A stretch of DNA of 39,693 bases from Mesorhizobium sp. LSHC420B00 (GTDB lineage: Bacteria > Pseudomonadota > Alphaproteobacteria > Rhizobiales > Rhizobiaceae), in assembly GCF_000503055.1 (NCBI RefSeq), contig NZ_AYVY01000009.1, positions 7,066 to 46,758 on the forward strand. The letters are read 5' to 3'. This document shows, piece after piece, positions 16,881-24,838 of the stretch. Position 1 is the first letter of the stretch, and each line of letters begins with the position of its first letter. Under the pieces are notes generated by a model. The model ran no database searches and was not told the origin of the DNA. It saw only the letters and a list, made by a program, of their open reading frames with translations. A program made the position numbers and the translations under genes.

Positions 16881-16922
16881 TTGACTCCTAAATATATGAC
16901 GTGTCATACGATGACATATCAT
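16881..16922 (+). promoter_or_regulatory. Tandem dyad operators with -35-like box ahead of the lactonase-marR operon
   Basis: Two similar 12-bp dyads, ATGACGTGTCAT (16896-16907) and ATGACATATCAT (16911-16922), are spaced with a 15-bp period. TTGACT at 16881-16886 could be a -35 box; the matching -10 is weak. The sites end 18 nt before the lactonase start. They are well suited to a MarR dimer, and a marR gene is the second gene of this operon, so autorepression is the simplest reading. Confidence 0.65.
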
Positions 16923-16939
16923 CTAATGGAGAGGAAAAA

Positions 16940-17782
16940 ATGAAAGTACATGCCATCCGGACCGGGTCGGTCCGCATCAAGACGGCCCAGATCGAAGGAC
17001 GCGGTCATGGGCTTGCCAGCATCTTTGCCGACAGGAACTGGTCCGGCTGGTTGCCGACCTTCGCCTGGGCCATCGAGCATGACGAAGGCGTCATTGTAGT
17101 CGACACTGGACAGGCGGCGCATCTGCTGAACGGGCACGGACGCTCGCTGCATCCGTTCTTTCGCTGGGAAGTGCACTTTCGTATCGAGCCGGAAGAAGAG
17201 ATCGGGCCGCAGCTGCGTGGCCTGGGTATCGGGCCGCGCGACGTCAAACGGGTGGTGCTCACGCATCTGCACATGGACCACGATGCGGGCCTGGTGCATT
17301 TTCCCCATAGCGAGATACTCGCCGCCCCCAGTGAGATCGACACGGCGTCGGGTTTCATGGGAATGCTCCGCGGCTACCTGCCGCAGCGCTGGCCCGACTG
17401 GTTCAACCCCATACGGCTCGAGCTCGACGATGGACCGTTCGGCCAATTTGCGGCGAGCAAGCGCTTGACCAAAGCGGGCGACGTCGTGGCGATCGCAACT
17501 CCTGGTCACACTGCCGGTCATCTTTCGGTGCTGGTGGAGGATGGCGACGCAACGCTCTTTCTCGCCGGCGACACGTCTTACAACCAGGCACTGATGCTTG
17601 CCGGCAAGGTGGACGGCGTGGGACCCGATACAAAAATTGCCGCCGCCACCCTGCGAGCCGTCCGGCAGCTCGCCGAGCAGCAGCCGACGATCTATCTGCC
17701 GACCCATGATCCGGAGAGCGCCGTGCGGCTGGCGACGCGTCAGCTGGTGACCGCCCCGGTCGAACTGGGAGCGGCGGCATGA
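16940..17782 (+). CDS. Metallo-beta-lactamase fold hydrolase, N-acyl homoserine lactonase family
   Basis: 280 residues. The zinc motif is LTHLHMDHDAG (His109, His111, Asp113, His114), with TPGHTAGHLSVLVE supplying the third His and LFLAGDTSYN the bridging Asp. The layout matches AttM/AiiB-like lactonases, which open acyl-homoserine lactone or other gamma-lactone rings. The real substrate is not determined. Start ATG 16940 has GGAGAGG 6 nt upstream; the frame also opens at a GTG at 16901, but that lies inside the operator. It is the first gene of an operon with marR (4-nt overlap) and an SRPBCC gene. Confidence 0.85.
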   Translation: MKVHAIRTGSVRIKTAQIEGRGHGLASIFADRNWSGWLPTFAWAIEHDEGVIVVDTGQAAHLLNGHGRSLHPFFRWEVHFRIEPEEEIGPQLRGLGIGPRDVKRVVLTHLHMDHDAGLVHFPHSEILAAPSEIDTASGFMGMLRGYLPQRWPDWFNPIRLELDDGPFGQFAASKRLTKAGDVVAIATPGHTAGHLSVLVEDGDATLFLAGDTSYNQALMLAGKVDGVGPDTKIAAATLRAVRQLAEQQPTIYLPTHDPESAVRLATRQLVTAPVELGAAA

Positions 17783-18252
17783 AACCAGAAGAGGAGCTGC
17801 GATTCCTCATTCTCGGCGCCCAGCGCGAAGGCAACAGGCTGCTTACCGACTTGCTCTCGCCGCTTGGCGTCACCCCTTCCCAGGCTGAAGTCATCAGCTG
17901 CCTGAAGGCCGGCGGACCAATGTCGCTCAATGCTGTTGGCAAGCTGCTGGTCTGCGAGACCGGCAGTCCCAGCCGGCTGGTAAGCACGCTGGTCGAGCGG
18001 GCGCTCGTCGTCAGGCGGGAAAACTCCGACGATCGCCGGCAGGTGGAGCTCGAACTGACACAGGAGGGGCACCGGCTCGCCGCCGAAATCCGGCAGGTCG
18101 AATCCCGGCTTTACGGATGGCTGGGCCAGCGGCTCACGCCGAACGAGGTCACAACCGCCGTCGGGCTGCTGCGAGTTCTGGTCGCCGGAACAGCCGCCGG
18201 CAACGCAATCGCCCGGCGCGATGGGCCATCATCCGATCTCCCGAAGGAATAA
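17779..18252 (+). CDS. MarR family transcriptional regulator
   Basis: 157 residues. The winged helix spans about 30-100: LGVTPSQAEVISCLKAGGPMSLNAVGKLL, SRLVSTLVERALVVRRENSDDRRQVELELTQEG, with the DDRR wing typical of MarR. The N- and C-terminal helices form the dimer interface. The ATG overlaps the lactonase stop (ATGA). It is likely to bind the tandem dyads upstream of the operon (16896-16922) and be relieved by a small ligand, perhaps a substrate of the hydrolase. A Cys at about residue 41 and another at about 59 could allow redox sensing, but this is speculative. Confidence 0.9.
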   Translation: MKPEEELRFLILGAQREGNRLLTDLLSPLGVTPSQAEVISCLKAGGPMSLNAVGKLLVCETGSPSRLVSTLVERALVVRRENSDDRRQVELELTQEGHRLAAEIRQVESRLYGWLGQRLTPNEVTTAVGLLRVLVAGTAAGNAIARRDGPSSDLPKE

Positions 18253-18259
18253 GTCACAA

Positions 18260-18670
18260 ATGTTCGACATATCAATCGAGATCGACAGGCCTGCCCAGAC
18301 CGTCTTCCGTCATATCGAGGATATTGAAGCGGCTCCGGCCTGGTACTCGGCTGTGCAGTCCGTAGCCAAGCTCACGGCCGGCCCGGTCGGGCGGGTCCTC
18401 GAAAACATCGTGGAGGTCACCGAGTTCGAAGTCGATGCACTGCTGACTTTGTCCAGCTTGAGCGGGCCGACGCCATTCACCTACCGCTTTCGGCTGGCGC
18501 CGACAGGCCACAGAACGCATCTCCACCTCGAGGGTTCGATTACCGGAAAAGGGCTTCCCGGGCCGATGGCGCTTCTCGCGCCGCTCGCGTCCAGCTTCTT
18601 CGAACGCGGCATGCGAATAAATCTTGAGAGCCTGAAGCGAATTGTCGAGACTGCTCGTCCAGCAGAGTGA
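18260..18670 (+). CDS. SRPBCC (START-like) family protein
   Basis: 136 residues from ATG 18260. The helix-grip fold is suggested by the opening MFDISIEIDRPAQTVFRHIED, AAPAWYSAV, a beta-rich middle with TPFTYRFRLAPTG, and the long C-terminal helix ASSFFERGMRINLESLKRIVE. Such proteins bind hydrophobic ligands or act as cyclases. It begins 7 nt after the marR stop and is the third gene of the lactonase operon, hinting at a shared small hydrophobic substrate. The frame extends 13 codons upstream into marR, without support. Confidence 0.8.
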   Translation: MFDISIEIDRPAQTVFRHIEDIEAAPAWYSAVQSVAKLTAGPVGRVLENIVEVTEFEVDALLTLSSLSGPTPFTYRFRLAPTGHRTHLHLEGSITGKGLPGPMALLAPLASSFFERGMRINLESLKRIVETARPAE

Positions 18671-18728
18671 TCCCTGAAGTTCTGTTGCAACTCTGTGCCA
18701 GCGTCTGCACGCATCGCCATTTCGCTCC

Positions 18729-19128
18729 TCAAGCGACCTTGGGCAAGCCTTCCAAACAAAGCCATTTATGTTTCCTGTCAGGCCAGTGGAGCGTTGCCGG
18801 GGCCGGAAAATGCGGGTCCTCCAGACAGCCGACCGAGACCGACAGCGCATCCTTCAATCCTTCTGCCCGCATGAAAACGACCGATCCGCAAATGGTGCAG
18901 AATGTCTGCTCCAACCATTGTCCCGACGACCAGGTTCTGCGCCAGAATCTGGTCTCCCCTTTCTGTCCGACGAGGGCCGCGTCGGCGTAGATGGCCCGGT
19001 ACGAAAACGCCGTCCCGGTGCATCGCTGACACTCCAGCCAACTGCACGCGATGCGCCTGCCGGCGGAGCTGCGTCGCGGTCACAGGAGCCGATGCAGGAG
19101 CGAGGCCGCTAGGGCAGCCGGCAATCAT
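18729..19128 (-). pseudogene. Decayed GFA-family (glutathione-dependent formaldehyde-activating-like) gene
   Basis: Reading the minus strand in one frame gives LECQRCTGTAFSYRAIYADA, GETRFWRRTWSSGQWLEQ, TFCTICGSVVFMRAEG and SVSVGCLEDPHFPAPATLHW, a good match to the C-terminal two-thirds of GFA (Mss4-like zinc) proteins. Upstream of this the frame meets a stop (TGA) at the point where the first CxCG motif should lie. The expected CHC zinc motif reads C-S-W, so one ligand is lost. An ATG at 19128 in another frame followed by IAGCPSG could be the original start. I infer a frameshifted, inactive gene. Confidence 0.6.
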
Positions 19129-19211
19129 GAGCGAAACCCAGGCGCTGTTGGCAGCTGACCATCTCAAGCGGACGCTATGAAACCTTCTGATTTTTAAGCC
19201 GTTATCGCCGG

Positions 19212-21257
19212 ATGCCCGAGGCTAGATTCAAGCCGAAATCGGTTGACGCCGCCCAATTGCGCGATGCCGAGAGGTCGCGCCACGAGAAACACTCGACTGT
19301 CGAAGCCGCGTCCGAGGTCGTCGGCGAGGCCGCGCCGCCGCCGGATTTCATCGAACCCGATCCGGAGCTGACACCCGAAGAGGCTGAGCAGGCGCGCAAG
19401 AGGTACCTGCTGAAGCGTTTCTGGATCAGCGCGCGCGGTTACTGGGGCAGCATTGGCGATAGGCTCGCTTGGCCATGCACGATCGGGCTGTTGGTCCTGA
19501 TCGTCACCAATGTCGGCTTCCAGTATGGGATCAATGTCTGGAATCGCGCAATTTTCGACGCCATTGAGCAACGCAACGCCCATACCGTATATCGGCTGAG
19601 CGCCGTTTTCGTGCCGCTCGTGCTCGGAAGCACAAGCCTTGTGGTGGCACAAGTCTTCTTTCGTATGACGATACAGCGCCGCTGGCGCTCCTGGCTCACC
19701 ACCGCAGTCATCGCGCGTTGGCTCGCAAGTGGCCGCTACTATCAGCTGAACCTCGTCGGCGGCGACCACAGCAATCCCGAAGCCCGCATCGCCGAGGATT
19801 TGCGGATTGCCACAGAATCGCCCGTCGATTTCATTGCCGGTGTCATCGTCGCATTTCTGTCGGCCTCGACCTTCATCGTGGTGCTGTGGACGATCGGCGG
19901 CGCCTTGACCCTGCCGATTGCAGGTTCGACCGTCACCATTCCCGGCTTCCTGGTCGTCACCGCGGTAATCTATGCCGCAATCACGTCCACCTCGATGGCG
20001 GTCATCGGCCGCCATTTCGTCCACCTCTCCGAGGAAAAAAACCAGGCGGAAGCTGAGTTCCGCTACACGCTGACGCGCGTGCGGGAAAACGGCGAGAGTA
20101 TCGCATTGCTCGGCGGCGAGGAGGAGGAGCGCAGCGGCATGGACAAGACATTCGCCCATGTGCTCAGGCAGTGGGCGCTCCTTGCAGGCCAGCACATGCG
20201 CACAGCGCTGGTGTCGCAGGGGTCGAGCCTGTTTGCGCCGGTCGTGCCGGTTCTGCTTTGCGCTCCAAAGTTTCTCGAAGGCAGCATGACACTTGGACAG
20301 GTAATGCAGGCTGCCTCGGCCTTTGCCATCGTGCAGGGCGCGTTCGGATGGCTGGTCGACAACTACCCCCGTCTCGCTGATTGGAATGCCTGTGCACGGC
20401 GCATCGCCTCGCTGATGATGTCGCTCGACGGGCTCGAGCGGGCGGAACAGAGCAACACCCTTGGACGCATTAAGCGCGGCGAAACCGAAGGCGATGCGAT
20501 GCTTGGGCTGAACAATCTCTCCGTGTCGCTCGACGACGGTACCGCCGTGGTCAAGGAGACCGAAGTCGTGATCAAACCAGCCGAGCGGGTGCTCGTTGCC
20601 GGCGAATCCGGCTCAGGCAAGAGCACGCTGGTGCGGGCCGTCGCAGGCCTGTGGCCGTGGGGTAGCGGCAGCGTCAACATCCACGCCGACAGACGGTTGT
20701 TCATGTTGCCGCAACGGCCTTACATCCCCACCGGGACGCTTCGCCGCGCAGTCGCCTATCCAGGCGCCGCCGACAACTGGACGCTGAAAAAGATCAAGGC
20801 GGCTCTCGACAAGGTGGGACTCGATTATCTCAACGCCAAGATCGAGGAGGACGCGCCATGGGACCAGACCTTGTCGGGTGGCGAAAAGCAGCGGCTCGCC
20901 TTCGCGCGTCTCCTGCTGCACAGCCCCGACATCATAGTGCTGGATGAAGCAACCTCAGCACTTGATGAGAAGAGCCAGGACAAGATGATGGAGATGATCA
21001 TTCGCGAATTGCCGAAGGTCACCATCATCAGCGTAGCGCATCGCGCCGAGCTGGAAGCCTTTCATAGCCGCAAGATCACATTGGAGCGTCGCGAGGGCGG
21101 CGCAAAGCTTGTCAGCGATATCGATCTCGCCCCGCGGAAGGGCAGACGGAACTTGCTTGTGCGCCTCCTGAGGCACCGGGGCGCCCAACCGAAAGCCAGC
21201 ACGACCTTGAGCAAAGCGGCGCTGCCCCAGACAAAGCTGCCCCAGACAAAAAAGTGA
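19212..21257 (+). CDS. ABC transporter with fused permease and ATPase, SbmA/BacA (BclA)-like
   Basis: 681-residue half-transporter. An N-terminal cytosolic extension (about 1-70) precedes the membrane domain (about 75-400) of ABC_membrane_2/SbmA-BacA type, with the typical segments YGINVWNRAIFDAIEQRN, GRYYQLNLVGGDHSNPEARIAED and AEFRYTLTRVRENGESIALLGGE. The ATPase domain has Walker A GESGSGKST at about 464, signature LSGGEKQRL at 554 and Walker B DIIVLDEATS at 573. Relatives import peptides or B12; BclA of Bradyrhizobium imports plant NCR peptides. The C-terminal tail contains a short duplicated LPQTK. The start is taken at ATG 19212; no good ribosome binding site is seen. Confidence 0.88.
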   Translation: MPEARFKPKSVDAAQLRDAERSRHEKHSTVEAASEVVGEAAPPPDFIEPDPELTPEEAEQARKRYLLKRFWISARGYWGSIGDRLAWPCTIGLLVLIVTNVGFQYGINVWNRAIFDAIEQRNAHTVYRLSAVFVPLVLGSTSLVVAQVFFRMTIQRRWRSWLTTAVIARWLASGRYYQLNLVGGDHSNPEARIAEDLRIATESPVDFIAGVIVAFLSASTFIVVLWTIGGALTLPIAGSTVTIPGFLVVTAVIYAAITSTSMAVIGRHFVHLSEEKNQAEAEFRYTLTRVRENGESIALLGGEEEERSGMDKTFAHVLRQWALLAGQHMRTALVSQGSSLFAPVVPVLLCAPKFLEGSMTLGQVMQAASAFAIVQGAFGWLVDNYPRLADWNACARRIASLMMSLDGLERAEQSNTLGRIKRGETEGDAMLGLNNLSVSLDDGTAVVKETEVVIKPAERVLVAGESGSGKSTLVRAVAGLWPWGSGSVNIHADRRLFMLPQRPYIPTGTLRRAVAYPGAADNWTLKKIKAALDKVGLDYLNAKIEEDAPWDQTLSGGEKQRLAFARLLLHSPDIIVLDEATSALDEKSQDKMMEMIIRELPKVTIISVAHRAELEAFHSRKITLERREGGAKLVSDIDLAPRKGRRNLLVRLLRHRGAQPKASTTLSKAALPQTKLPQTKK

Positions 21258-21425
21258 AGGCCACCGGTCGGGACCCGGCGGACCGTCGCCCGTTCCAGTC
21301 ACTGCCCACATCTGGTCTTAAAAGTGCCAGCCGTGATACCTTGATGCCGTGCAGGTGTTGCTGTCGGAACGTCAGATGGCACGAGCGCATTCCATTTTCG
21401 TAGTGCAACGCCGAGGCTGGCTGTG

Positions 21426-21523
21426 CAAAAGCCCGGATTGACTTCAAGGCCCGGGTTGATTTCAAAAGCCCAGGTTGTTTCCAAAAGCCCAGGTTGATCA
21501 AAAGCCCAGGTTGATTCAAAAGC
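21426..21523. repeat. Tandem repeat of a 17-19 bp unit ahead of a VOC gene
   Basis: Five head-to-tail copies of a unit close to CAAAAGCCCAGGTTGATT occupy 21426-21516, with a 7-bp partial sixth. Boundaries are 21426, 21445, 21463, 21482, 21499 and 21517. The first two copies are diverged, and the last three nearly identical. The array ends 13 nt before the VOC start codon, so it lies in the promoter or leader. Unit lengths of 17 to 19 are not multiples of one codon size, which argues against coding function. Confidence 0.85.
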
Positions 21524-21536
21524 AAAGGGACCAGCA

Positions 21537-22016
21537 ATGACAATCGCCAAGAACACGATCTGCCTTTGGTATGACAAGGACGCCGAGGCTGCGGCCCGCT
21601 TCTATGCCGAGACTTTCCCCGACAGCTTGGTGAAATCCGTCCACCGCGCTCCCAGCGACTACCCGTCCGGCAAGGCGGGCGACGTGCTGACGGTCGAGTT
21701 CACGGTCGCCGGCATCCCCTGCCTCGGCCTCAATGGCGGTCCCGCGTTCAAACACAACGAAACCTTCTCCTTCCAGATCGCCACCGACGATCAGCAGGAG
21801 ACCGACCGCTACTGGAACGCCATCGTCGGCAATGGCGGCCAGGAAAGTGCCTGCGGTTGGTGCAAGGACAAATGGGGCATCTCCTGGCAAATCACGCCGC
21901 GCGTTCTGACCGAGGCGATGGCTGCCGGCGGCGACGAAGCAAAGCGCGCATTCGAGGCGATGATGGAGATGAAGAAAATCGACGTTGCCGCGATCGAGGC
22001 AGCGCGGCGCGGCTGA
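21537..22016 (+). CDS. VOC family protein, PhnB/3-demethylubiquinone methyltransferase-like
   Basis: 159 residues. Recognised from the opening KNTICLWYDKDAEAAARFYAETFPDS, VLTVEFTVAGIPCLGLNGGPAFKHN, FSFQIATDDQQETDRYWNAIVGNGG and CGWCKDKWGISWQITPRVL. This is the glyoxalase-fold PhnB-like group; members are putative metal-dependent enzymes and the name methyltransferase is historical. AAGGGA lies 6-7 nt upstream of ATG 21537. The gene sits immediately after a tandem repeat. A paralogue with the same layout lies at 24318. Confidence 0.88.
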   Translation: MTIAKNTICLWYDKDAEAAARFYAETFPDSLVKSVHRAPSDYPSGKAGDVLTVEFTVAGIPCLGLNGGPAFKHNETFSFQIATDDQQETDRYWNAIVGNGGQESACGWCKDKWGISWQITPRVLTEAMAAGGDEAKRAFEAMMEMKKIDVAAIEAARRG

Positions 22017-22136
22017 TAGTGCTGGGGTGACCCGAAGCAGAAGTCGGTGCATCACCCGGCTGAGGAGATCATCGACAAGATCAGAGCGGAGCGGCTGGGA
22101 ATGCCGCCGTGCCCATCATGTCCAGGCAGGCGTGCG

Positions 22137-22913
22137 ATGGTGTTGAACTGCGCCGAGTTTTACGACGCCGAGCTGCGACGGCACAACGAGGTCTTCAGGG
22201 CTGCCGTCAAGGCGGGAACGCGTGATCGCGTGCTCGATATCGGATGCGGCTCGGGACAATCTTCTCGCGATGCTGCCCGCGTCGCGGTCGAAGGCAGCGT
22301 GCTCGGGGTGGACGTATCGGCCGAGATGCTCGAGTTCGCCCGGAGGCGTAGCGCGGACGAGGGATTGCGAAACGTCGCCTTCGAGCGCGGCAATGCGCAA
22401 TTGCTGGCGTTTCCGCCTGCCGGCTTCGATCTGTGCATCAGTCGCTTTGGCGTGATGTTCTTTGCCGATCCGGCGGCGGCGTTCGCCAATATCGGCCGGG
22501 CGATGCGACCAGGGGCACGTCTTGTGTGGATGGTATGGCAGGGCCAGGACCGCAACGAGTGGGCGACTGCCATTCAGCGGGCGATTGCGCCGGGGACCGC
22601 CATATCGGCAGCCGCCGCCACCCCGTTTTCGCTCGGTGACCCCGTCATCACCGCGGAGGTCTTGCGTGCGTCCGGTTTTGTTTCGGTCGACTTTGCCGAA
22701 GTGCATGAACCGGTTTTCTATGGCCTGGACGTCGATGCGGCTTATGACGCTTTGCTTGGCCTGCAACTGGTGAAGGATCCGCTGGCTAGCGCGGATGTGG
22801 ATGTCGCTGCGGCGCTGCGGCGGTTGCGCGAACTGCTCGACGCGCGCTTGACCGCGGACGGCGTGCTTTTCGACTCGCGTGCCTGGATCATCACCGCAGT
22901 TCGGGCGAGCTGA
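22137..22913 (+). CDS. Class I SAM-dependent methyltransferase
   Basis: 258 residues from ATG 22137 (MVLNCAEFYDAELRRHNEVF), where similarity to the family seems to begin. The frame is open from 22047, so a longer product is possible. SAM motif I is VLDIGCGSGQSS, followed by GVDVSAEMLEFARRR (motif II) and FDLCISRFGVMFFADP (motif III/post I). This resembles UbiE/COQ5-type methyltransferases. It follows the VOC gene by 120 bp on the same strand, but a link is not obvious. The substrate is unknown. Confidence 0.82.
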   Translation: MVLNCAEFYDAELRRHNEVFRAAVKAGTRDRVLDIGCGSGQSSRDAARVAVEGSVLGVDVSAEMLEFARRRSADEGLRNVAFERGNAQLLAFPPAGFDLCISRFGVMFFADPAAAFANIGRAMRPGARLVWMVWQGQDRNEWATAIQRAIAPGTAISAAAATPFSLGDPVITAEVLRASGFVSVDFAEVHEPVFYGLDVDAAYDALLGLQLVKDPLASADVDVAAALRRLRELLDARLTADGVLFDSRAWIITAVRAS

Positions 22914-22974
22914 TAGTAGCGGTTTTTCGGACATTGATCTGTAGGCGAACTGTCCCCTCGGCTCGGCCTTCCCG

Positions 22975-23868
22975 TCACCCTATTTGCGGCGTGACTTCTG
23001 AAAGCAGCCAATCCCGAAAAGCCCTGACTTTGCGCTGACGGATCGCCGCTGGCGGGTAGACGAGATAGAAGCTGGAGGGGGATTTCAGGGCGTGGCCGAA
23101 GGGCCGGACAAGTCGCCCGGCGGCAAGGTCGGCTGCAACGAGCATGGTCCGGCCCAGCACCACCCCTTCGCCTTGTGCTGCCGACTCCATCGCAAAGGTG
23201 GCAGAGTCGAAGGTAATCCCGCTCTGCGGGTCCACGCCGTCGACCCCGGCGCTTGCGAGCCAGGTCGCCCAGTCGATCGGAAAGCTGTCACGGATCAGCG
23301 TGTGATGTTTAAGATCCTGAGGAGTGCGGAGCGGATGTGCACCCTCAAGAAGCTTTGGGCTGCACACTGGAAACACCTCCTCGCCGGTCAAGAACTCTGA
23401 CGTGAGCCCCGCATAATTTCCGCTGCCATACCGGACCGCGACATCGATGCCGTCGCCGAGGAAGTTGGTCAGCTTCCCGCTCGTCGAAACCCGCACATCG
23501 ATGTCGCCATGCGCACGGTGAAAGCGATAGAGGCGTGGCACCAGCCATCTCCCCGCGAAGCCATCGGAGGTACTGACGTTCAGTGTCGAGCTCGAATAGC
23601 GGGCCGTTGCTGCAGCGGTGGCGGCAGCCAACTGGTCGAGCACCTCGCGCACCGCCCGCGCATAGGGCTCGCCGACGGCGGTCAGGCTCACCGAACGCGT
23701 ACCGCGCTCGAACAGCTGCACACCGAGCTGATCCTCAAGGTTCTTGATCGCCCGGCTGATGGCGCCGTGGGTGACATGAAGTTCCTCTGCCGCCTTGGAG
23801 AAACTCAACAGGCGCGCCGCCGCCTCGAAGCTCGGCAAGGTGGTGAGGGGAGGCAGTTTCCGGGGCAT
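22975..23868 (-). CDS. LysR family regulator, GcvA type
   Basis: 297 residues from ATG 23868 (MPRKLPPLTTLPSFEAAARL). HTH (about 10-65): LLSFSKAAEELHVTHGAISRAIKNLEDQLGVQLFERGTRSVSLT. The effector domain shows the GcvA-type order STSDGFAGRWLVPRLYRFH, DIDVRVSTSGKLTNFLGDGIDVAVRYG, LIRDSFPIDWATWL. Starts up to 23904 are in frame but would lie inside a perfect palindrome (23882-23904), which is more likely its operator. It is divergent from the small DUF1127-like gene and VOC/SDR genes, which may be its targets. Confidence 0.9.
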   Translation of the reverse strand: MPRKLPPLTTLPSFEAAARLLSFSKAAEELHVTHGAISRAIKNLEDQLGVQLFERGTRSVSLTAVGEPYARAVREVLDQLAAATAAATARYSSSTLNVSTSDGFAGRWLVPRLYRFHRAHGDIDVRVSTSGKLTNFLGDGIDVAVRYGSGNYAGLTSEFLTGEEVFPVCSPKLLEGAHPLRTPQDLKHHTLIRDSFPIDWATWLASAGVDGVDPQSGITFDSATFAMESAAQGEGVVLGRTMLVAADLAAGRLVRPFGHALKSPSSFYLVYPPAAIRQRKVRAFRDWLLSEVTPQIG

Positions 23869-23881
23869 GATCGATACCTGC

Positions 23882-23904
23882 ATGTGTGAGCGATGCTCAC
23901 ACAT
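23882..23904. promoter_or_regulatory. Perfect 10-bp palindrome upstream of the GcvA-type regulator
   Basis: Arms ATGTGTGAGC and GCTCACACAT are separated by GAT. It lies 13 nt upstream of the regulator start in the divergent region, a position suited to autorepression. It also has the T-N11-A character expected of a LysR site. Confidence 0.7.
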
Positions 23905-24059
23905 TGTCGCCGATAAGTCGTTTGTCGTCCAGACCGGAAGACGGCATGTTTGCTCGCGTAATCAGCCATCCACCGCCGCTGCAAAAGGCAAGTCTGATGT
24001 GACTGATACTCTCGCTGACGAAAGTCGCGGGGCAACCGCCCACATCCACGGAGAGCACC

Positions 24060-24245
24060 ATGAGCGCCAAACGAGTTGAACCCATCGTCGACGTCCTGAC
24101 CGGCATGGCCGGCCGCATCCTCGCCTCGAGCAGCCGGCGCCGGACCGAGCGGCTGATTGCACGCTTCTCGACCCGCCGGCTCGAAGACCTCGGGTTTGCC
24201 CACGACTGGGACGGCTCGATCTATCGGCAGTCGGACCGCCGCTAG
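24060..24245 (+). CDS. Small basic DUF1127-like protein
   Basis: 61 residues. The C-terminal half RRRTERLIARFSTRRLEDLGF resembles the DUF1127 (YjiS-like) motif, a short Arg-rich helix pair ending in (L)xDIG. Small DUF1127 proteins are known in alphaproteobacteria to act in phosphate/carbon metabolism and RNA turnover, but nothing here shows which. ATG 24060 has GGAGAG 6 nt upstream. It is divergent from the GcvA-type LysR and precedes the VOC gene by 72 bp. Confidence 0.6.
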   Translation: MSAKRVEPIVDVLTGMAGRILASSSRRRTERLIARFSTRRLEDLGFAHDWDGSIYRQSDRR

Positions 24246-24317
24246 CCTGAACGAAAGTAACGGCGGACAGGTTCTTCGCGAAAGATCGCTGTCGCAAGGA
24301 ATTAACGGAGAACGGAC

Positions 24318-24803
24318 ATGGCCACCATCCATCCATTCCTCTGGTTCAACACCGACGCCAAGGTGGCCCGCGATTTCTATCTCTCGGTCTTCAAGAACGG
24401 CAAAGTGCTCGAGACGATCGAATACACCGACTGGGTGTCCGGAACCAACAAGACGGTCCCGCATGCCACCTTCGATTTCGAGCTCGAGGGACTGCACCTT
24501 ACAGCGCTCAACGCCGGGCCGCAGCCGCCCTTCAACGAGCGGCTCTCGCTCTACATCGAGACCAAGGACCAGGCCGAGACCGACTACTACTATGAGGCGC
24601 TCACCGCCGGCGGCGGCAGGGAACAACCCTGCGGCTGGCTCACTGACAAGTTCGGCGTCTATTGGCAGGTCATCCCGGAAATCCTGCCGCGGCTCAGTGC
24701 CGATCCGGATCGCGAAAAGGCCAACCGCGTCCGGCAGGCGATGTATGGGATGCGCAAGATCATCATCGCCGACCTCGAAGCCGCCTACGCCGGCAAGGCT
24801 TGA
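24318..24803 (+). CDS. VOC family protein, PhnB-like (paralogue)
   Basis: 161 residues. Opening ATIHPFLWFNTDAKVARDFYL, then TVPHATFDFELEGLHLTALNAG, LSLYIETKDQAETDYYYEAL and CGWLTDKFGVYWQVIPEIL mark the same glyoxalase-fold family as the gene at 21537. A ribosome binding site (ACGGAGAACGG) precedes ATG 24318. The next gene, an SDR, starts 35 nt after its stop, so the two are likely co-transcribed. The substrate is unknown. Confidence 0.87.
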   Translation: MATIHPFLWFNTDAKVARDFYLSVFKNGKVLETIEYTDWVSGTNKTVPHATFDFELEGLHLTALNAGPQPPFNERLSLYIETKDQAETDYYYEALTAGGGREQPCGWLTDKFGVYWQVIPEILPRLSADPDREKANRVRQAMYGMRKIIIADLEAAYAGKA

Positions 24804-24838
24804 CCCTCACCTACATCGCAAACGAATGGAGACCTCCC

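Noticed and set aside
21299..21577. 92-codon minus-strand frame across the tandem repeat
   Set aside because: Its repetitive residues are only a translation of the repeat, and the unit lengths are not multiples of three.
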